DNA from: Norana najaformis | Lineage: Eukaryota; Annelida; Clitellata; Crassiclitellata; Hormogastridae | Direction of reading: 5' to 3' | NCBI GenBank assembly: GCA_964023275.1 | Contig: OZ029921.1 | Coordinates: forward strand, 30,053,230-30,117,229 | DNA: 64,000 nucleotides | Shown: positions 10,963-21,625 of the stretch, piece after piece | How the letters are laid out: each line of letters begins with the position of its first letter | Position numbering within the stretch: position 1 is the stretch's first letter | Made by a program: the position numbers and the translations under genes | Notes under the pieces: model-generated | What the model saw: only the letters and a program-made list of their open reading frames with translations | Database searches by the model: none | What the model was told of the DNA's origin: nothing

Positions 10963-11355
10963 ATGAATCTTTCACAGTACTGTGACGTTTGCAGTGACGT
11001 CAGCGACCTGATGTGGCAGCTTGACAAGTCATCAGCCGCTGATGAACTGCTGAGTCGGTTACAGGCCATCCACATCCGTCTTGCACCAGCAGGTGGAAGC
11101 CTCAAAGAGATCTGTGACCATGTGCAGGGGTTGGACCTAGCTTTGGATGTAGATGCTTTTATTGTGTGTTTGCAAAAGATCTCTGCACTCAAATTTTCAG
11201 ATGGCGGAGCGTGTTATTCTGAAACTGTTGTTGATAACGCACATGAGCTGTTTAATCGTTTGACTATAAATGATTTTGAGGTTGACACTAATTTATTAGC
11301 AGACAACGTTTTAAAAATGAGTCTAGGTTCACTAGGATGGACTTTGAATCAGTGA
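10963..11355 (+). CDS. Unidentified 130-codon frame, probable last exon of a plus-strand gene
   Basis: Open frame from ATG 10963 to TGA 11355. The frame is also open upstream, so the ATG may be internal: acceptors fit at 10977 (TTTCACAG|TAC) and further upstream. The translation looks like a real soluble helical protein: DLMWQLDKSSAADELLSRLQ, LKEICDHVQGLDLALDVDAF, TNLLADNVLKM, ending LGSLGWTLNQ. It is leucine- and aspartate-rich, with no signal peptide or membrane segment. I do not recognise the family. It runs convergently with NCOA4, whose stop is 2.2 kb further on. It could be a single-exon gene, the 3' exon of a longer gene with parts at 9556 and 8672, or a retroposed remnant. Confidence 0.45.
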   Translation: MNLSQYCDVCSDVSDLMWQLDKSSAADELLSRLQAIHIRLAPAGGSLKEICDHVQGLDLALDVDAFIVCLQKISALKFSDGGACYSETVVDNAHELFNRLTINDFEVDTNLLADNVLKMSLGSLGWTLNQ

Positions 11356-13595
11356 ACACAATGAGAGTTTAACATGTCGCCTTTCTGTATTTACGACTGC
11401 ATTGTGTGAATGCGTTGTAAAACAAACTACATTATCCAGAAGACTGAAAAACTTACTGGTAGTTGCAGGATTAGATTTGTTAACTTTTGGCTCAGTGATG
11501 TGGGTTTCCACATCATAATGAAAAATTAATACCAAAAGAACGTTTTAAAAAGTTTAGTCATGAAGGAAGGAAGCATTGAAGGAGAATGATACAGATATTT
11601 CAACTGTCTTGTTGTAATTAATTTTTCATTATGCTGTGATAACTTACAACTCCATAAACACTGGCCCAGCAATCTGGAGACAAAACGTTTGTGTGGCACT
11701 GAGAAATTGCATAAACATACACAGACTGCCAGACTACTCGAGTGCATCTTCATTCCACAGATTTTGGCCTGTAAATGACAAGTTATTTATTGGACTAGTG
11801 TCTTTATGACTCTACGCTTAATGGCGAACACGGCTCATCCAAACAGTTTGACCCCACAGCCTGCGCGTTATTTTGAGCTTAAACGTCAGGATAATTCTAA
11901 CTTTCCAGGGCAGTTTAAATCTGACCTTGTGCGTTGAGGGTTTGATTGCCCTAGTAGAGACCCGTATGGCAAATCCAACCAATGAATCTCGAGTTGAAAC
12001 TTGGATGCAACAGAAATGGCATCCATATTTACAAAACCTGCACATACCTAAACAGGTGTGACTTCACAATAGCTGGAAGGTTATAACATCATTTTGACAG
12101 CATTTGAGAGCCAGCTTGACAGTGACCAGTCTCTCACAAACATTACAGTAGCTGTGATAAACATTTGGATTCACATGTCATAAGTAATTACATCTGGCTC
12201 ACATCTCAAAATGTACTTACATCTGGCTTTATCGTTTCTCAGCATAACTGTCTTGTGCATGTATCCCTTCTGAAACAAGTACTTTTATTTCCCCACTAAG
12301 ACTGCCTATTGGAATTACTTATGAAGATCAGACACTGACACTATAAACACCTGCTTTCTTCTCATTTCAAAATACAGCTAATAAAATTGCCTGACATTCA
12401 ACTGATACATTTTGTGTTTGTAAACACTGACCATTAGATCCACTTGTTTGAAATGTTGAATTAGCAAGAGGCTAAGCATCTCCAGGTGCACAATATGGTT
12501 ACAATTTCATTGCTACTGATTAGTAATTAGAATACACAAAATCCATTTACATTACATGTTGCAATGGCAAACTACCACGGTTTTCTACTGAAAATTTTCT
12601 TATTTACGTAAATGCATAAACTGCAGGCTTCACATCTCTAGTTCACGTCACAGAAAAAATTCTCATTTACATAAATATCATATCATATCTCTTGCTCGCG
12701 TAAAAGCTCGCCCAATAAGTCAAGTACAAAGCTGGCAGAGGTTCATTACTTTTGTATAGGGCAACTTGGACAGACATTCAAGATGGACTACAGAAAGTTC
12801 TGTCACCCTTTCCACTGAATTTAAAACAAGCCAAGTTAAAAGAGTTTCAGTAGTTGCACAAAGCCAACAGCTGCACAAACATTACTGGAAACCAACGTAT
12901 TACATAATGTGCACCATTCCTTGCTGAAGTACAAAAGCAGTATGTGCGGTACATTGTACCCATTTTACAAACCCCGAGGAACAGCAATTACGTGGATTCA
13001 ACACCAAGACACAGCAATCCAAACTGAGCCACCTGCCGGCTGTTAACTTAATAACCAAGGGCTAGGACTATGAACTTCTATGACCATGGCCAATCTGTTT
13101 TTGAAAGGTCTTTAAAAAGTGCTATATAAAAGCTGAGATACAGTTAAGGTAATACGTACTTAAGAGTTGCTAGACTAAGTACCTGGTAGGTAGTTTATTG
13201 GGTAAGAAATGTCACTAAAATATTAAAACAATCAACAAATGCTCAAACTGCTAAAATAAGAATTAAAATGGAAAACATTTCCATTTGCAGCCCAACAAAC
13301 TTTGAAAATAATTTTGGACTTGTCTAGCCGTGTTTTCACTTGATTTTTGTTTCCTTTAGGCTGCAGAAGTAAAAAAGGTTTCAGAAACTCAAATAACAGT
13401 TGGCTAACAAACAAATTTCAACTAATAAAATTGAACACGGTAGAGCAAAAAGAACAGAACCTGAAATTATGCAGATATACCAGCCATCTAAAAAGCTCAA
13501 ATTATAAGTAAGATTATGAATATTATTATGATTATGAATACAATAATAGCTTTCAATACTTAACAAAGAAACTGAACTGCCTCAAACATTTTTCA
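11356..13595. other. Convergent intergenic region and 3' UTR side of NCOA4
   Basis: AT-rich, no coding family recognised. A short SINE/LINE-type tail (AAAAAGTGCTATATAAAAG) lies at 13113-13133. It should hold the 3' ends of NCOA4 (minus) and of the unidentified plus-strand frame. Confidence 0.4.
13194..13199 (-). terminator. Candidate poly(A) signal AATAAA for NCOA4
   Basis: AATAAA on the minus strand about 400 bp past the NCOA4 stop, the first canonical hexamer I find. Usage is an inference. Confidence 0.3.
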
Positions 13596-14540
13596 TCAGT
13601 GTTCTACTGATGTCTGAAGCAGCCAGTGGTCAATTGGAAATAAATTTAATGCATTCATATACTTATCAAAGCCAGTTTCACTGACTTGGTCGGTAACATC
13701 CTTCAAGGCAGGATCCACCTGTTCTTCCTTTCCACTAGTACTTTGATCCAGGTGGTTGCTGATTTCATCACTTGGCGACGGTGGCGACAAAGGTGATAAT
13801 GGTAAATTTTCTTGGCTTGACAGCAGCCAATGGCTAGTTGGAAGCTGAGATGTTTTTATGATGTAATCCGAGAAGAACGTCTTGCCATTGTCTGGCGTGG
13901 ATTCCTGCTCAGCGTTTGGTAGCAGCCAAGACTTGGAAGCCAACTTCAGCATATAGCTCTCCAGCAAACCCTCCTCCGGTGCCTTTGACTCGGCATCAGA
14001 ATTTAGTGATACCTTTCTAGGATCGTTGATTGATTCAGCTTCCCTCTCATTTGCCAGCCAGACAAGATTGGCAATTCTTTTGGCATAGTTCTCAATTATT
14101 CCAGATCCATTCTCATTGCCAGATTCCAGTACTGGTTCCTTAGAGAGACCGTGAGATGAACTTAACCAGGGCAACAGATCTGCATTCTTGGCATAATTCT
14201 CCATCAGATCACTTCCTCTTTCCGACTCCAGCTTTGGACTTTCAGCAGAAGATGCCAACCAGAAATCCAGAGTCATAGCTGCCATCTTCTTGATGTAGCT
14301 CTCCAGAACATTCTCTTTTGTGTCACAACTTGGCTTGAAGACAAAAGGTTCAAATGTAGGTTGAGCATCCATCATCCTCGTCTTTGGAAGACGTACCTCC
14401 CCGTCAATCAACCAGTCCTGAAGACGTGGAGACAGAAATGAAAACATCGAACTTTGAATGCCTTCATTCTTTGTTCCAACTTTATCAGCATGTTGTAATA
14501 TCCAAGGCCTCAAATGAGTTTTATCTGATGGCAACTTAGG
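13596..14540 (-). CDS. NCOA4: NCOA4 coding exon 6 (ferritin-binding tail)
   Basis: Residues 321-634 plus TGA, ending WLLQTSVEH. Acceptor TTTTGTTAG|CCT. Holds single Trp-Leu sites (QDWLID) and six longer repeats ending in Trp-Leu, separated by acidic or serine-rich linkers. The only cysteine is at residue 392 (KPSCDTKEN). Confidence 0.92.
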   Translation of the reverse strand, partial: PKLPSDKTHLRPWILQHADKVGTKNEGIQSSMFSFLSPRLQDWLIDGEVRLPKTRMMDAQPTFEPFVFKPSCDTKENVLESYIKKMAAMTLDFWLASSAESPKLESERGSDLMENYAKNADLLPWLSSSHGLSKEPVLESGNENGSGIIENYAKRIANLVWLANEREAESINDPRKVSLNSDAESKAPEEGLLESYMLKLASKSWLLPNAEQESTPDNGKTFFSDYIIKTSQLPTSHWLLSSQENLPLSPLSPPSPSDEISNHLDQSTSGKEEQVDPALKDVTDQVSETGFDKYMNALNLFPIDHWLLQTSVEH

Positions 14541-17500
14541 CTAACAAAATCAAACAATTTTAGAATTTTAGTGCTCAGTTAAAGGTTTACTGCTAAAATA
14601 GCCTACAGTCGAAAGGCATGATTTAGAAGAAACTGACATTTAATTTCTCTGCCTCTGTGCTGTGCATCTATTAGCTTCTCACTGCACTGTGATACAGCAT
14701 TTTTCAAAACTAAAATTCTTATTTTGAGCAAGTTCTATTGCAAGCTGCATCTTACATGATTTCAATCTCATTCTTAAATGGCATAATTTGTAGAAGAATG
14801 TGCATGGAACACAACAAAATATTTAGAAGGGTTAGAAGTCATAGTTCTAATGAAAAAGTAAAGCAAGCGAAAAGTGTCTAGTGTAGACAAATTACAACTG
14901 AAAAGCATATGTGCAGAGCAGTTAGAACATCCAACAATGCATCTACCAGTAATAAAACTTACAGCTTCAGTGACTGATCCAGAAAGCAGAGATGATTCAC
15001 TAGCAGAAGTCACGATTCCTTTTCCTTTATTGCCTAGTAAAATAATAAATATTAAAGCTATGAATCACGTAACATAATATTTTAACAGTATCATATAAAA
15101 TGTTTTCATAAAACTTGCATTCAAGCTTGTGTTAAGCCATTTTTTTGTTTTCAACACATTGCTCAGTAAAAGCTGACATATAAACAAGCTAATTCATTAA
15201 GTTTAAATAAGCACAAAAAACAGAAGATCGCAGCCCCTTAACCTAATCTCGAGGGACAGCTATGGGTATCACTTCATCTGCTCAACCTCAGCATATGAGC
15301 GCATATTGGACAGAGCGCTCAGATTGTAACGCGGAGAGTACGGGTTCAAGCCTTCTCCTCGACGGTTACTGTGTAGGGACCTTGAGCAAGTTCTTAACTC
15401 ACAATTCCTTGGTGCCATCGATTGATGCTAGGTCATTAGATAGTGGTGCCTAATAAATAAATAAATAAAAATAGCTAGTCCCCTCCCTTACCATAAAGCT
15501 TCCCACCAGCAGTGGACAGTCGATGTACTCGTTTGTACCTGATTTCACCAGCAGTGCAAGTGAAACAGAAATTTTAAATATCTTTCTCTCCTGATGAGAA
15601 TTGAACCACAAACCTCTTGGATGTCAGTGGAGCATGTTAACCATTAGGCCATGAAAAGAACGCAACACAAACCAAAAATCTTACCATATTTTGAGGTAAG
15701 TTGAGAAGTCATGATTTCATCATCTTCTTCTTCCATCTTGATTTCCTGCATCCACTGACTTATTGTGCAAGCAGTGGTTGGCTTTTTCCGATCAGTAGCT
15801 ATCGTGGCCGATTTGGATTTTGAACCAAATGCAGGCTGACCTGAGTTTCCTAACAAGTTCTTTGCACCTCTGTCACTTGGAAGGTGAGTAGGAGAAACCC
15901 AGCTGGGTATGTTTGTTGACAGCTTCGGGATGTTGAAAATAATCTGAAACATTAAGCAATGAATTCATATGATTCATAAAGTCAAGAAAGGTTCAGGAGC
16001 ATCAACCAAGAGCTTCCAGGCTTAGCAAATCCTTTTCACACCAACATCTTATGTGCAACACAAGGCTTGCAATATAGAATAGCAGTTCTCAGTAGAAGCA
16101 CAACTAAAGCAAGTGCTGCAACTAAATGTCTGCTACAGGATCAGAAACCAGCTGAAATAAATAAATTTTGGTCGTATACTTTCTTCAATCAACAAGAGTA
16201 ACACCTTATGTCAGTGTGAGTTATGAGAACTAACTGATACTGAACTGGCATCTAATAATTTGCACAAAGCTTGCACATGTATCAGATGCTTGCTAGAAGG
16301 TCAGCCAAGTTCTCAAGACACTCACGCTTTTGCCGTGTTTTTTCTCGTGAATTTCATGGACTGTCTTGTAGAAAACGTGATGTTCGTCATCTTCGTAGTC
16401 TTCAAATGGTTTTGGAAGACTTGAAGAGCGCACGTGAGGGCTGGCAAAAGCCTCCAGCGGAAGACCTTTGGAGTCAACTCGTCCAAAATCGTGCACCGCC
16501 TGGCGTAAACTGGCCATGTCAGCACGGAAACAGATGTGTGGTGACTCAACCGGATGCTTCCCAAGTGAATCAATTCTACCATTCAGAATAGAAAACATTA
16601 TTCTCTACACTCAAGTACACAGATAAGCAGTGCTTACCTTAATCTGAAAATTGCAAAAACGTTTATGTTAAAAATGAGCAAGCCCAAGTCCAATATGTGA
16701 AAGCAAAAGCAACTATGGTTAACCTGCGACTTTCTGTTGAAACTGCTAATGTTGTCATTATTTGATTATATCCTAAACCAAACTACCTGGTAAATGCACT
16801 GGGCCTGGTCTAGCAGTTGCGTCACACTGGTAATATTATTTGCAACTGAACATCTTAGCAAATAATGCATTAAAATAAGCTCTAATAAACAAGGCAACTA
16901 TCAAAGTTTTTTACACAAGGTATCAATCAGTCCCCTAGCAGGCAAGGTAAATAGCTGTGCTCACATTGTCCAGGGCCAGAAATGGGTCACTATGCCTGGT
17001 AATTTAGTAATACCACATTGCGGGGTGGCATAGTGGAAGGACGACTACTAACTATATAACCCACTGTTCTGATTTTGTGACCCGATCGCAAGACTCTTTT
17101 TAGAGGCAATGGTCTATTTTACCCACAGTTGGTTGCCCCTTGTGTGCTAACAGGGTAGACAGTGAAGCTGGATATTAAAAAAATTTTTAAGCAAGTCTTG
17201 TTTTACAAAACTGATAAGATATGCCAATTACTAGTGGCGTATGTGATTAGTTTTGAAACAAGACCAAAATATGACATACCAAACCCGCTGCAGACGGGGA
17301 TGCAATTACGGGGAGCACCGAGATGGTAAGGGAGGAATAAATATATCTACCTACCTGATAAGAATGTCATTCAGTTCAGTGCTCAGCGCTGTCCCACCAT
17401 CCAAGAGGCTCAGGCAGTTGGAGAGTCTACCAATGGCTTGGTTCAGCTGATCCTCTTGTCCTCTCAGTCGATCCTCTTTTGCATCAAGGATCACATCCAC

Positions 17501-18138
17501 CTGATTCAGCAGAAAGACCTCACGATTGCGCATCGACTCCAACAGTCGACTGATGTTCGAGTGAATGCTCGCTTTCACCTTCAGAATAAAAACATTTTCT
17601 TGTTTTAACAAAGATATCCAGCAGATTGCAATTTCAATATCAAATTAATATTCTTTTGCAAATTAATATTATTACTTTTTAGGGGGGTGTTACTCTGGGA
17701 TGGCTGAATGCTGATGGCTATTAACATCATTAGTATTAATACTATTATTGTCATTATAATTATTACTACTATTATTATTACTCCAACCAATATCTCAGAG
17801 TCTAAGAGCGTGTTCAAGAAGTTGTGCTAGAAGAGCATTTGACAATGTTAACTAATAACTATGATTTCAAAGATAGCAGTAAATCCATCTTGCACAAATA
17901 ATAAATGAGATAATAAGATTTAGAAAAAATTTCTTTAGTCCTCAATATTTACTAGAAATTTCCATCAAATGACTAAGCCTACCTCAACAGCATTAAGGTG
18001 CAGGAATTTTTTTGTCATCTGCAACTTCTTGATCACTTCCTGCAGCGACGCAACCTTCTCCTCTGCCAGTTGGGTCTTTTGCTGAAGGTCATTTCCTCTA
18101 ACATCTGCCATTCTATTCGTCACTTCAAGCTTATCCAT
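13596..18138 (-). CDS. NCOA4: Nuclear receptor coactivator 4 homologue, ferritinophagy receptor, six coding exons
   Basis: NCOA4 is the cytosolic cargo receptor that binds ferritin heavy chain and carries it to autophagosomes to release iron; it was first named as a nuclear receptor coactivator (ARA70). Coding exons 18138-17983, 17578-17355, 16575-16326, 15943-15685, 15033-14963 and 14540-13596 join in consistent phase to 1,905 nt, 634 residues plus stop (human about 614). Residues 1-210 match the N-terminal coiled coil: VKASIHSNISRLLESMRNRE aligns with human VKAQIHSCISRHLECLRSRE, and ADMASLRQAVHDFG with ADTITLRQTITTFG. The tail is rich in Trp-Leu pairs, as in human NCOA4, here in six regular repeats. 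ATG 18138 opens the longest in-phase frame. One cysteine in the 314-residue last exon contrasts with the cysteine-rich human tail. The 5' UTR appears to be spliced. Confidence 0.92.
13620..14309 (-). other. NCOA4: Six Tyr-(x8 or x11)-Trp-Leu repeats in the NCOA4 tail
   Basis: Repeats begin VLESY, LMENY, IIENY, LLESY, FFSDY and GFDKY. Tyr-to-Trp pairs are 402/414, 436/445, 472/481, 516/525, 546/558 and 614/626: spacings 12, 9, 9, 9, 12, 12, a difference of about one helical turn. In human NCOA4 the ferritin site has the related form SFQVIKNSPLSEWLI, with I489 and W497 essential. Multivalent ferritin binding is an inference. Confidence 0.75.
14963..15033 (-). CDS. NCOA4: NCOA4 coding exon 5
   Basis: Residues 298-320, a serine-rich linker (NKGKGIVTSASESSLLSGS). 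Acceptor TTTACTAG|GC, donor GAAGCT|GTAAGT. It is called because it alone joins the phase-1 end of exon 4 to the phase-0 start of exon 6. Confidence 0.8.
15298..15472 (+). mobile_element. tRNA-derived SINE
   Basis: Box-A-like 'ttggacagagcgctcag' and box-B-like GGGTTCAAGCC, then 'actgtgtagggaccttgag', 'gccatcgattgatgctagg' and an (ATAA)n tail. A reverse copy at 54482-54640 matches along its length. Lies in NCOA4 intron 4, just before the next SINE. Confidence 0.85.
15483..15656 (-). mobile_element. Second tRNA-derived SINE type, reverse
   Basis: On the minus strand: TGGCCTAATGGTTAACATG (box A) and GGTTCAATTCTC (box B) spaced as in a tRNA, followed by a non-tRNA body. It ends about 30 bp from the NCOA4 exon 4 donor. 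Confidence 0.7.
15685..15943 (-). CDS. NCOA4: NCOA4 coding exon 4
   Basis: Residues 211-297. Acceptor TGTTTCAG|ATT, donor AAATATG|GTAAGA, phase 1. Begins IIFNIPKLSTNIPSWVSP (human: KTIQIPEHL at the same place), then a low-complexity linker, SQWMQEIKMEEEDDEI and an acidic patch. Confidence 0.85.
16326..16575 (-). CDS. NCOA4: NCOA4 coding exon 3
   Basis: Residues 127-210. Acceptor GAATGGTAG|A is required by phase: the better-looking frame extension upstream would not fit the two-base overhang of exon 2. Contains HICFRADMASLRQAVHDFG, the conserved end of the ARA70 domain, then a basic end (HEKKHGKS). Donor AAAAGC|GTGAGT, phase 0. Confidence 0.88.
17020..17175 (+). repeat. Degraded SINE-like sequence
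   Basis: 'gcggggtggcatagtggaag' resembles a tRNA box-A region; box B is eroded. In NCOA4 intron 2. Family uncertain. Confidence 0.4.
17355..17578 (-). CDS. NCOA4: NCOA4 coding exon 2
   Basis: Residues 53-126, the best-matching segment: SNISRLLESMRNREVFLLNQ followed by VDVILDAKEDRL and QLNQAIGRLSNCL, against human REVWLYEQVDLIYQLKEETL. Acceptor TTCTGAAG|GTG, donor ATCAG|GTAGGT, phase 2. Confidence 0.92.
17983..18138 (-). CDS. NCOA4: NCOA4 coding exon 1
   Basis: Residues 1-52, MDKLEVTNRMADVRGNDLQQ to NAVE: amphipathic, start of the coiled coil. Donor GTTGAG|GTAGGC, phase 0. A possible acceptor GGATTTAG|TTCAAA lies six bases before the ATG (exon then from 18144), suggesting an upstream non-coding exon. 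Confidence 0.88.
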
Positions 18139-19657
18139 TTTGAACTAAATCCAGCTCTAAAGATAATCAGACACCAAGTTAACCAAACAATAATACAAAA
18201 ACATCACATGACCATTTTAAGACAATGTGTACCTAATTTAATGTAAGCTGTTACTTCAATCTGAATCAACCTTTGACTGATGACTTACATCTCACCATAA
18301 CATAATGTGGCCACAGAAGTGTACAATTTAGATATTAAAAGAATTCTGGGTGTCGCAAAACTAACAGACGTGGCAAATGTCAGATGTCACAAACACAACG
18401 CATCAGTTCTGTTAAGCCAGCAAGACAGACTTAAGAAAACACACAATCATGAAAAGAAAACTAAAAAGTTAAATTATTACTAATTCAGTAAAGATTACCA
18501 CAGCCAGTCAGATTTTTGCAACAAATATTAATTATTCCACACAGGTATGAATCAGTGAGTTTTAGGAAAATGGTAAAAAATAAAATGATTTGGTCTCATT
18601 CCAACAGAATAGAAAGACATGAGCATTGGGAAGTCAACCTCCATCTTACTATTTAAGAAACCCAAATAAGAACACAATCTCCAGAGGTCACTCGTCATCT
18701 TTTCTACTGCAAGTTTATCAAGTGAAAATAACAAATAAGCGATATAATGTAAAAGGCTTGACAGTTAAACACAGGTCAAATGTTATTTCCTGCCGAGGAT
18801 ATCTCAACCACTTACCTCAGCCATGCTTCTCGGGACTGAGTAAGGCTCAGTAAGGCGTGTAATAAGTAAGGAAATATCATACATTACCTTATGCCACCTT
18901 TAACAAAGTGGAAAACTTTAAAAAAATTTAAAGATCTGCTTGATCAAGTAACCCGCTAACCACTCTTGTCGCTCGAAAATCGAAACTCCACGTCGATCTG
19001 TGCCAATTTCACTCACCGACGCTACCAGCACAACACCATACGGAAAAGTGTCTCAAATCTGTGACGATACCCTTGTAAATGTCAAGGACGAATTATCGAA
19101 TCTTTTGTTAGAGTGCTTTTTAAAAATTCACTCGCCAGACACCAGAACGGCCGTCCGTCAACAGCTGATGTCCAAAGTTCAAGAGCAATCAAGGTCAAGA
19201 CTTTGATAAATCGTTCCATATATGATCTACGACAGTTTCATAAGCGAAAGTTAAATATAATATGAACTTGATTATTAAATGTTTTGAATGTAAGAAATTA
19301 TTATTTTAAAACACGTAACCACCTATCTTTGAAGCCCAGGGAAAGCTTATGATTCGGGTTTATATAGCGCTATACATCTAATGGAGCCGTCTTAATACAA
19401 CAAACGTCATCAGGCATCACTCTGCGTCTGCCTATCTTAAACTGCTGTGAAAGTTATATAGTTATTGCGAAATGCCACACAAATAAGCTTTGATTTTTTC
19501 ATGTTAATTTTTTTCTTGTAATATAAACGTTTGCACATGGCTGGGTTTGCGCCCTGTACAAAAGCTGTCACCCATCCAGTGACCCAGCGTTCCATCAAGT
19601 CAAAAGGATAATTGATAATCAGGTAGATAGATGTGCACACTAGTATAGATGTGTTTG
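18139..19657. other. Upstream side of NCOA4, with possible non-coding first exon
   Basis: Apart from 18950-19210, which is richer in CpG than its surroundings, this is AT-rich. On the minus strand GTCG|GTGAGT at 19017/19016 is a strong donor, so a 5' UTR exon may end at 19017. On the plus strand 18952-19206 is open for 84 codons without ATG (for example TLVNVKDELSNLLLECFLKI). Either could be real; together they would suit a bidirectional promoter. Confidence 0.3.
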
Positions 19658-19866
19658 ATCGTAATCGTAATCTCAAGATTTCTAAAGTGCTCAACGAAAG
19701 CTAAGTCGGGGGAACCAGCTTATTCACAGGCGCTCAGTGAAAACAAAATCGATAGGCAAAAGGGTTCGGTTCCAGGTCTAGATCCAGGAGTCAGGCAGTC
19801 AGACAGTCGGACGGCTACGGTGGATGGTGTTTGAAATTGAATCGAGAATAGAGACAATAAGAGGAA

Positions 19867-19874
19867 GAATCAGG
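19867..19874. repeat. Target site duplication of hAT element, left (GAATCAGG)
   Basis: GAATCAGG directly precedes the element and recurs directly after it at 20255-20262. Uninterrupted family A copies have the site once. Confidence 0.88.
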
Positions 19875-20254
19875 CAGGGCCGGTTTAACCACTAGGCGAA
19901 CCACTAGCCGAACTAGGCGGCCGCCTAGGACGGCACATTGGAGGGGGGGGGGAAGAGAAAAGTTACATAAAGAGATATTTTTTAAAACATTGCCGCCGTT
20001 TTATTAATAAATGAATTATACGAACATTTAAAAATTAAGTGCCATATGTTTGTTTTATTTAGAAGCAATAATGATTCGTAGACGATTTTGAACAACGACG
20101 ATAAGCCCTAATAAATTAAAGATGCAGCATTCGGCTGCATTCCCGTGTGAAGGTTATATTAACTTAGTTAATTTAATATTAATTAGTTATCGCACTTACC
20201 GGCGGTAAGTGCGATAGGTTCGCCTAGGGCGCCAAATACTCTGGCACCAGCCTG
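19875..20254. mobile_element. Non-autonomous hAT-type DNA transposon, 380 bp
   Basis: Starts CAGGGCCGG and ends ACCAGCCTG, so both ends begin CAGG read inwards, with AGGCGAACC repeated inverted a little further in. Flanked by an 8-bp target duplication, as in hAT elements. No coding capacity. A G-run lies at about 19941-19951. A perfect 12-bp hairpin with a 3-bp loop (20189-20215) lies near the right end. Inserted inside an older family A SINE. Confidence 0.82.
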
Positions 20255-20262
20255 GAATCAGG
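20255..20262. repeat. Target site duplication of hAT element, right
   Basis: GAATCAGG, exact copy of 19867-19874. Confidence 0.88.
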
Positions 20263-20295
20263 ACGATTTCTGGAAAAAGAAATGTTTTCAGTCTT

Positions 20296-20978
<683 letters not shown>

Positions 20979-21434
20979 ATTTGTCACCTATATATTCACG
21001 GCACAATGGTTGCATACACCAAGCAATAGGGAACACATCCTAGCTTTATGTGCTATTCTTGCACTCACTTTAACTCTAATCCATCTGTAGTATCCTGATG
21101 CACTTTTTGAGAGGCAGAGAAATTTCAGCGATTTACACCATGTAGGTTATATGTTACTTGTTTAATGTTATACTGTATGTTACTTGATTAATCACCTCAG
21201 AATCACTGAGCACTTCAACCTGAACTCCTTACAGTTCAATTAGTGCATATTTCTACATTTACATAGTGCCGCTATGTAAATGAAGCATAAGTCAATTGCA
21301 ATAAACAATTGTTTACAATTAGGATTCACTCAAGGTACTTATAGTGACCATATAGGGGGAAGCTAGAACCTGCCCCCAAGGTGAGGACTTAACCACATCA
21401 CACATTGTTATGACTAAAGGTATCACGTCCTCAG

Positions 21435-21625
21435 TGGGATTTAGGGTCAGTGCTCACTTCCTTTTCTCAGGCCTTTGATCCGGCAACTAACTCCCAAGGT
21501 ACTGGAGGCGGGTCCAGTGCATTGCAGGACTTGCTGTTCACTTCCCGGCTCGTCTTGGAACCAAATTCCACAACCTGGTAACCAAGGCACACGTGCACAA
21601 ACAACTTTCCCAGCTCGTTACCCAG
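21435..21625 (-). repeat. Family B repeat (SINE), reverse
   Basis: Shares 'cacttccttttctcagg', 'gcaggacttgc', 'cacttcccggct' and 'ggcacacgtgcac' with 46890-47060; the opposite orientation is at 63005-63170. Confidence 0.75.

Larger units (their letters stand above)
19658..20295 (+). repeat. Family A repeat, interrupted by a hAT element
   Basis: 'gatcgtaatcgtaatctca' to 'ggaagaatcagg' (19658-19874), then after the insertion 'acgatttctggaaaaag' to about 20295. The joined halves follow the order of the copy at 4811-5125. Confidence 0.85.

Noticed and set aside
15298-15656. tRNA-like box A and box B pairs suggesting tRNA genes
   Set aside because: No complete cloverleaf or acceptor stem; bodies and simple-sequence tails show they are SINEs, with further copies elsewhere in the window.
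16576-16640. Extending NCOA4 exon 3 upstream to an ATG at about 16598, or a micro-exon ATTAAG near 16640
   Set aside because: Phase with exon 2 needs a single leading base; only the acceptor at 16576 satisfies this without a stop, and the aligned human sequence continues from there.
19875-20254. Helitron, because of the hairpin near one end
   Set aside because: Helitrons leave no target duplication and end CTRR soon after the hairpin; here an 8-bp duplication and CAGG ends point to hAT.
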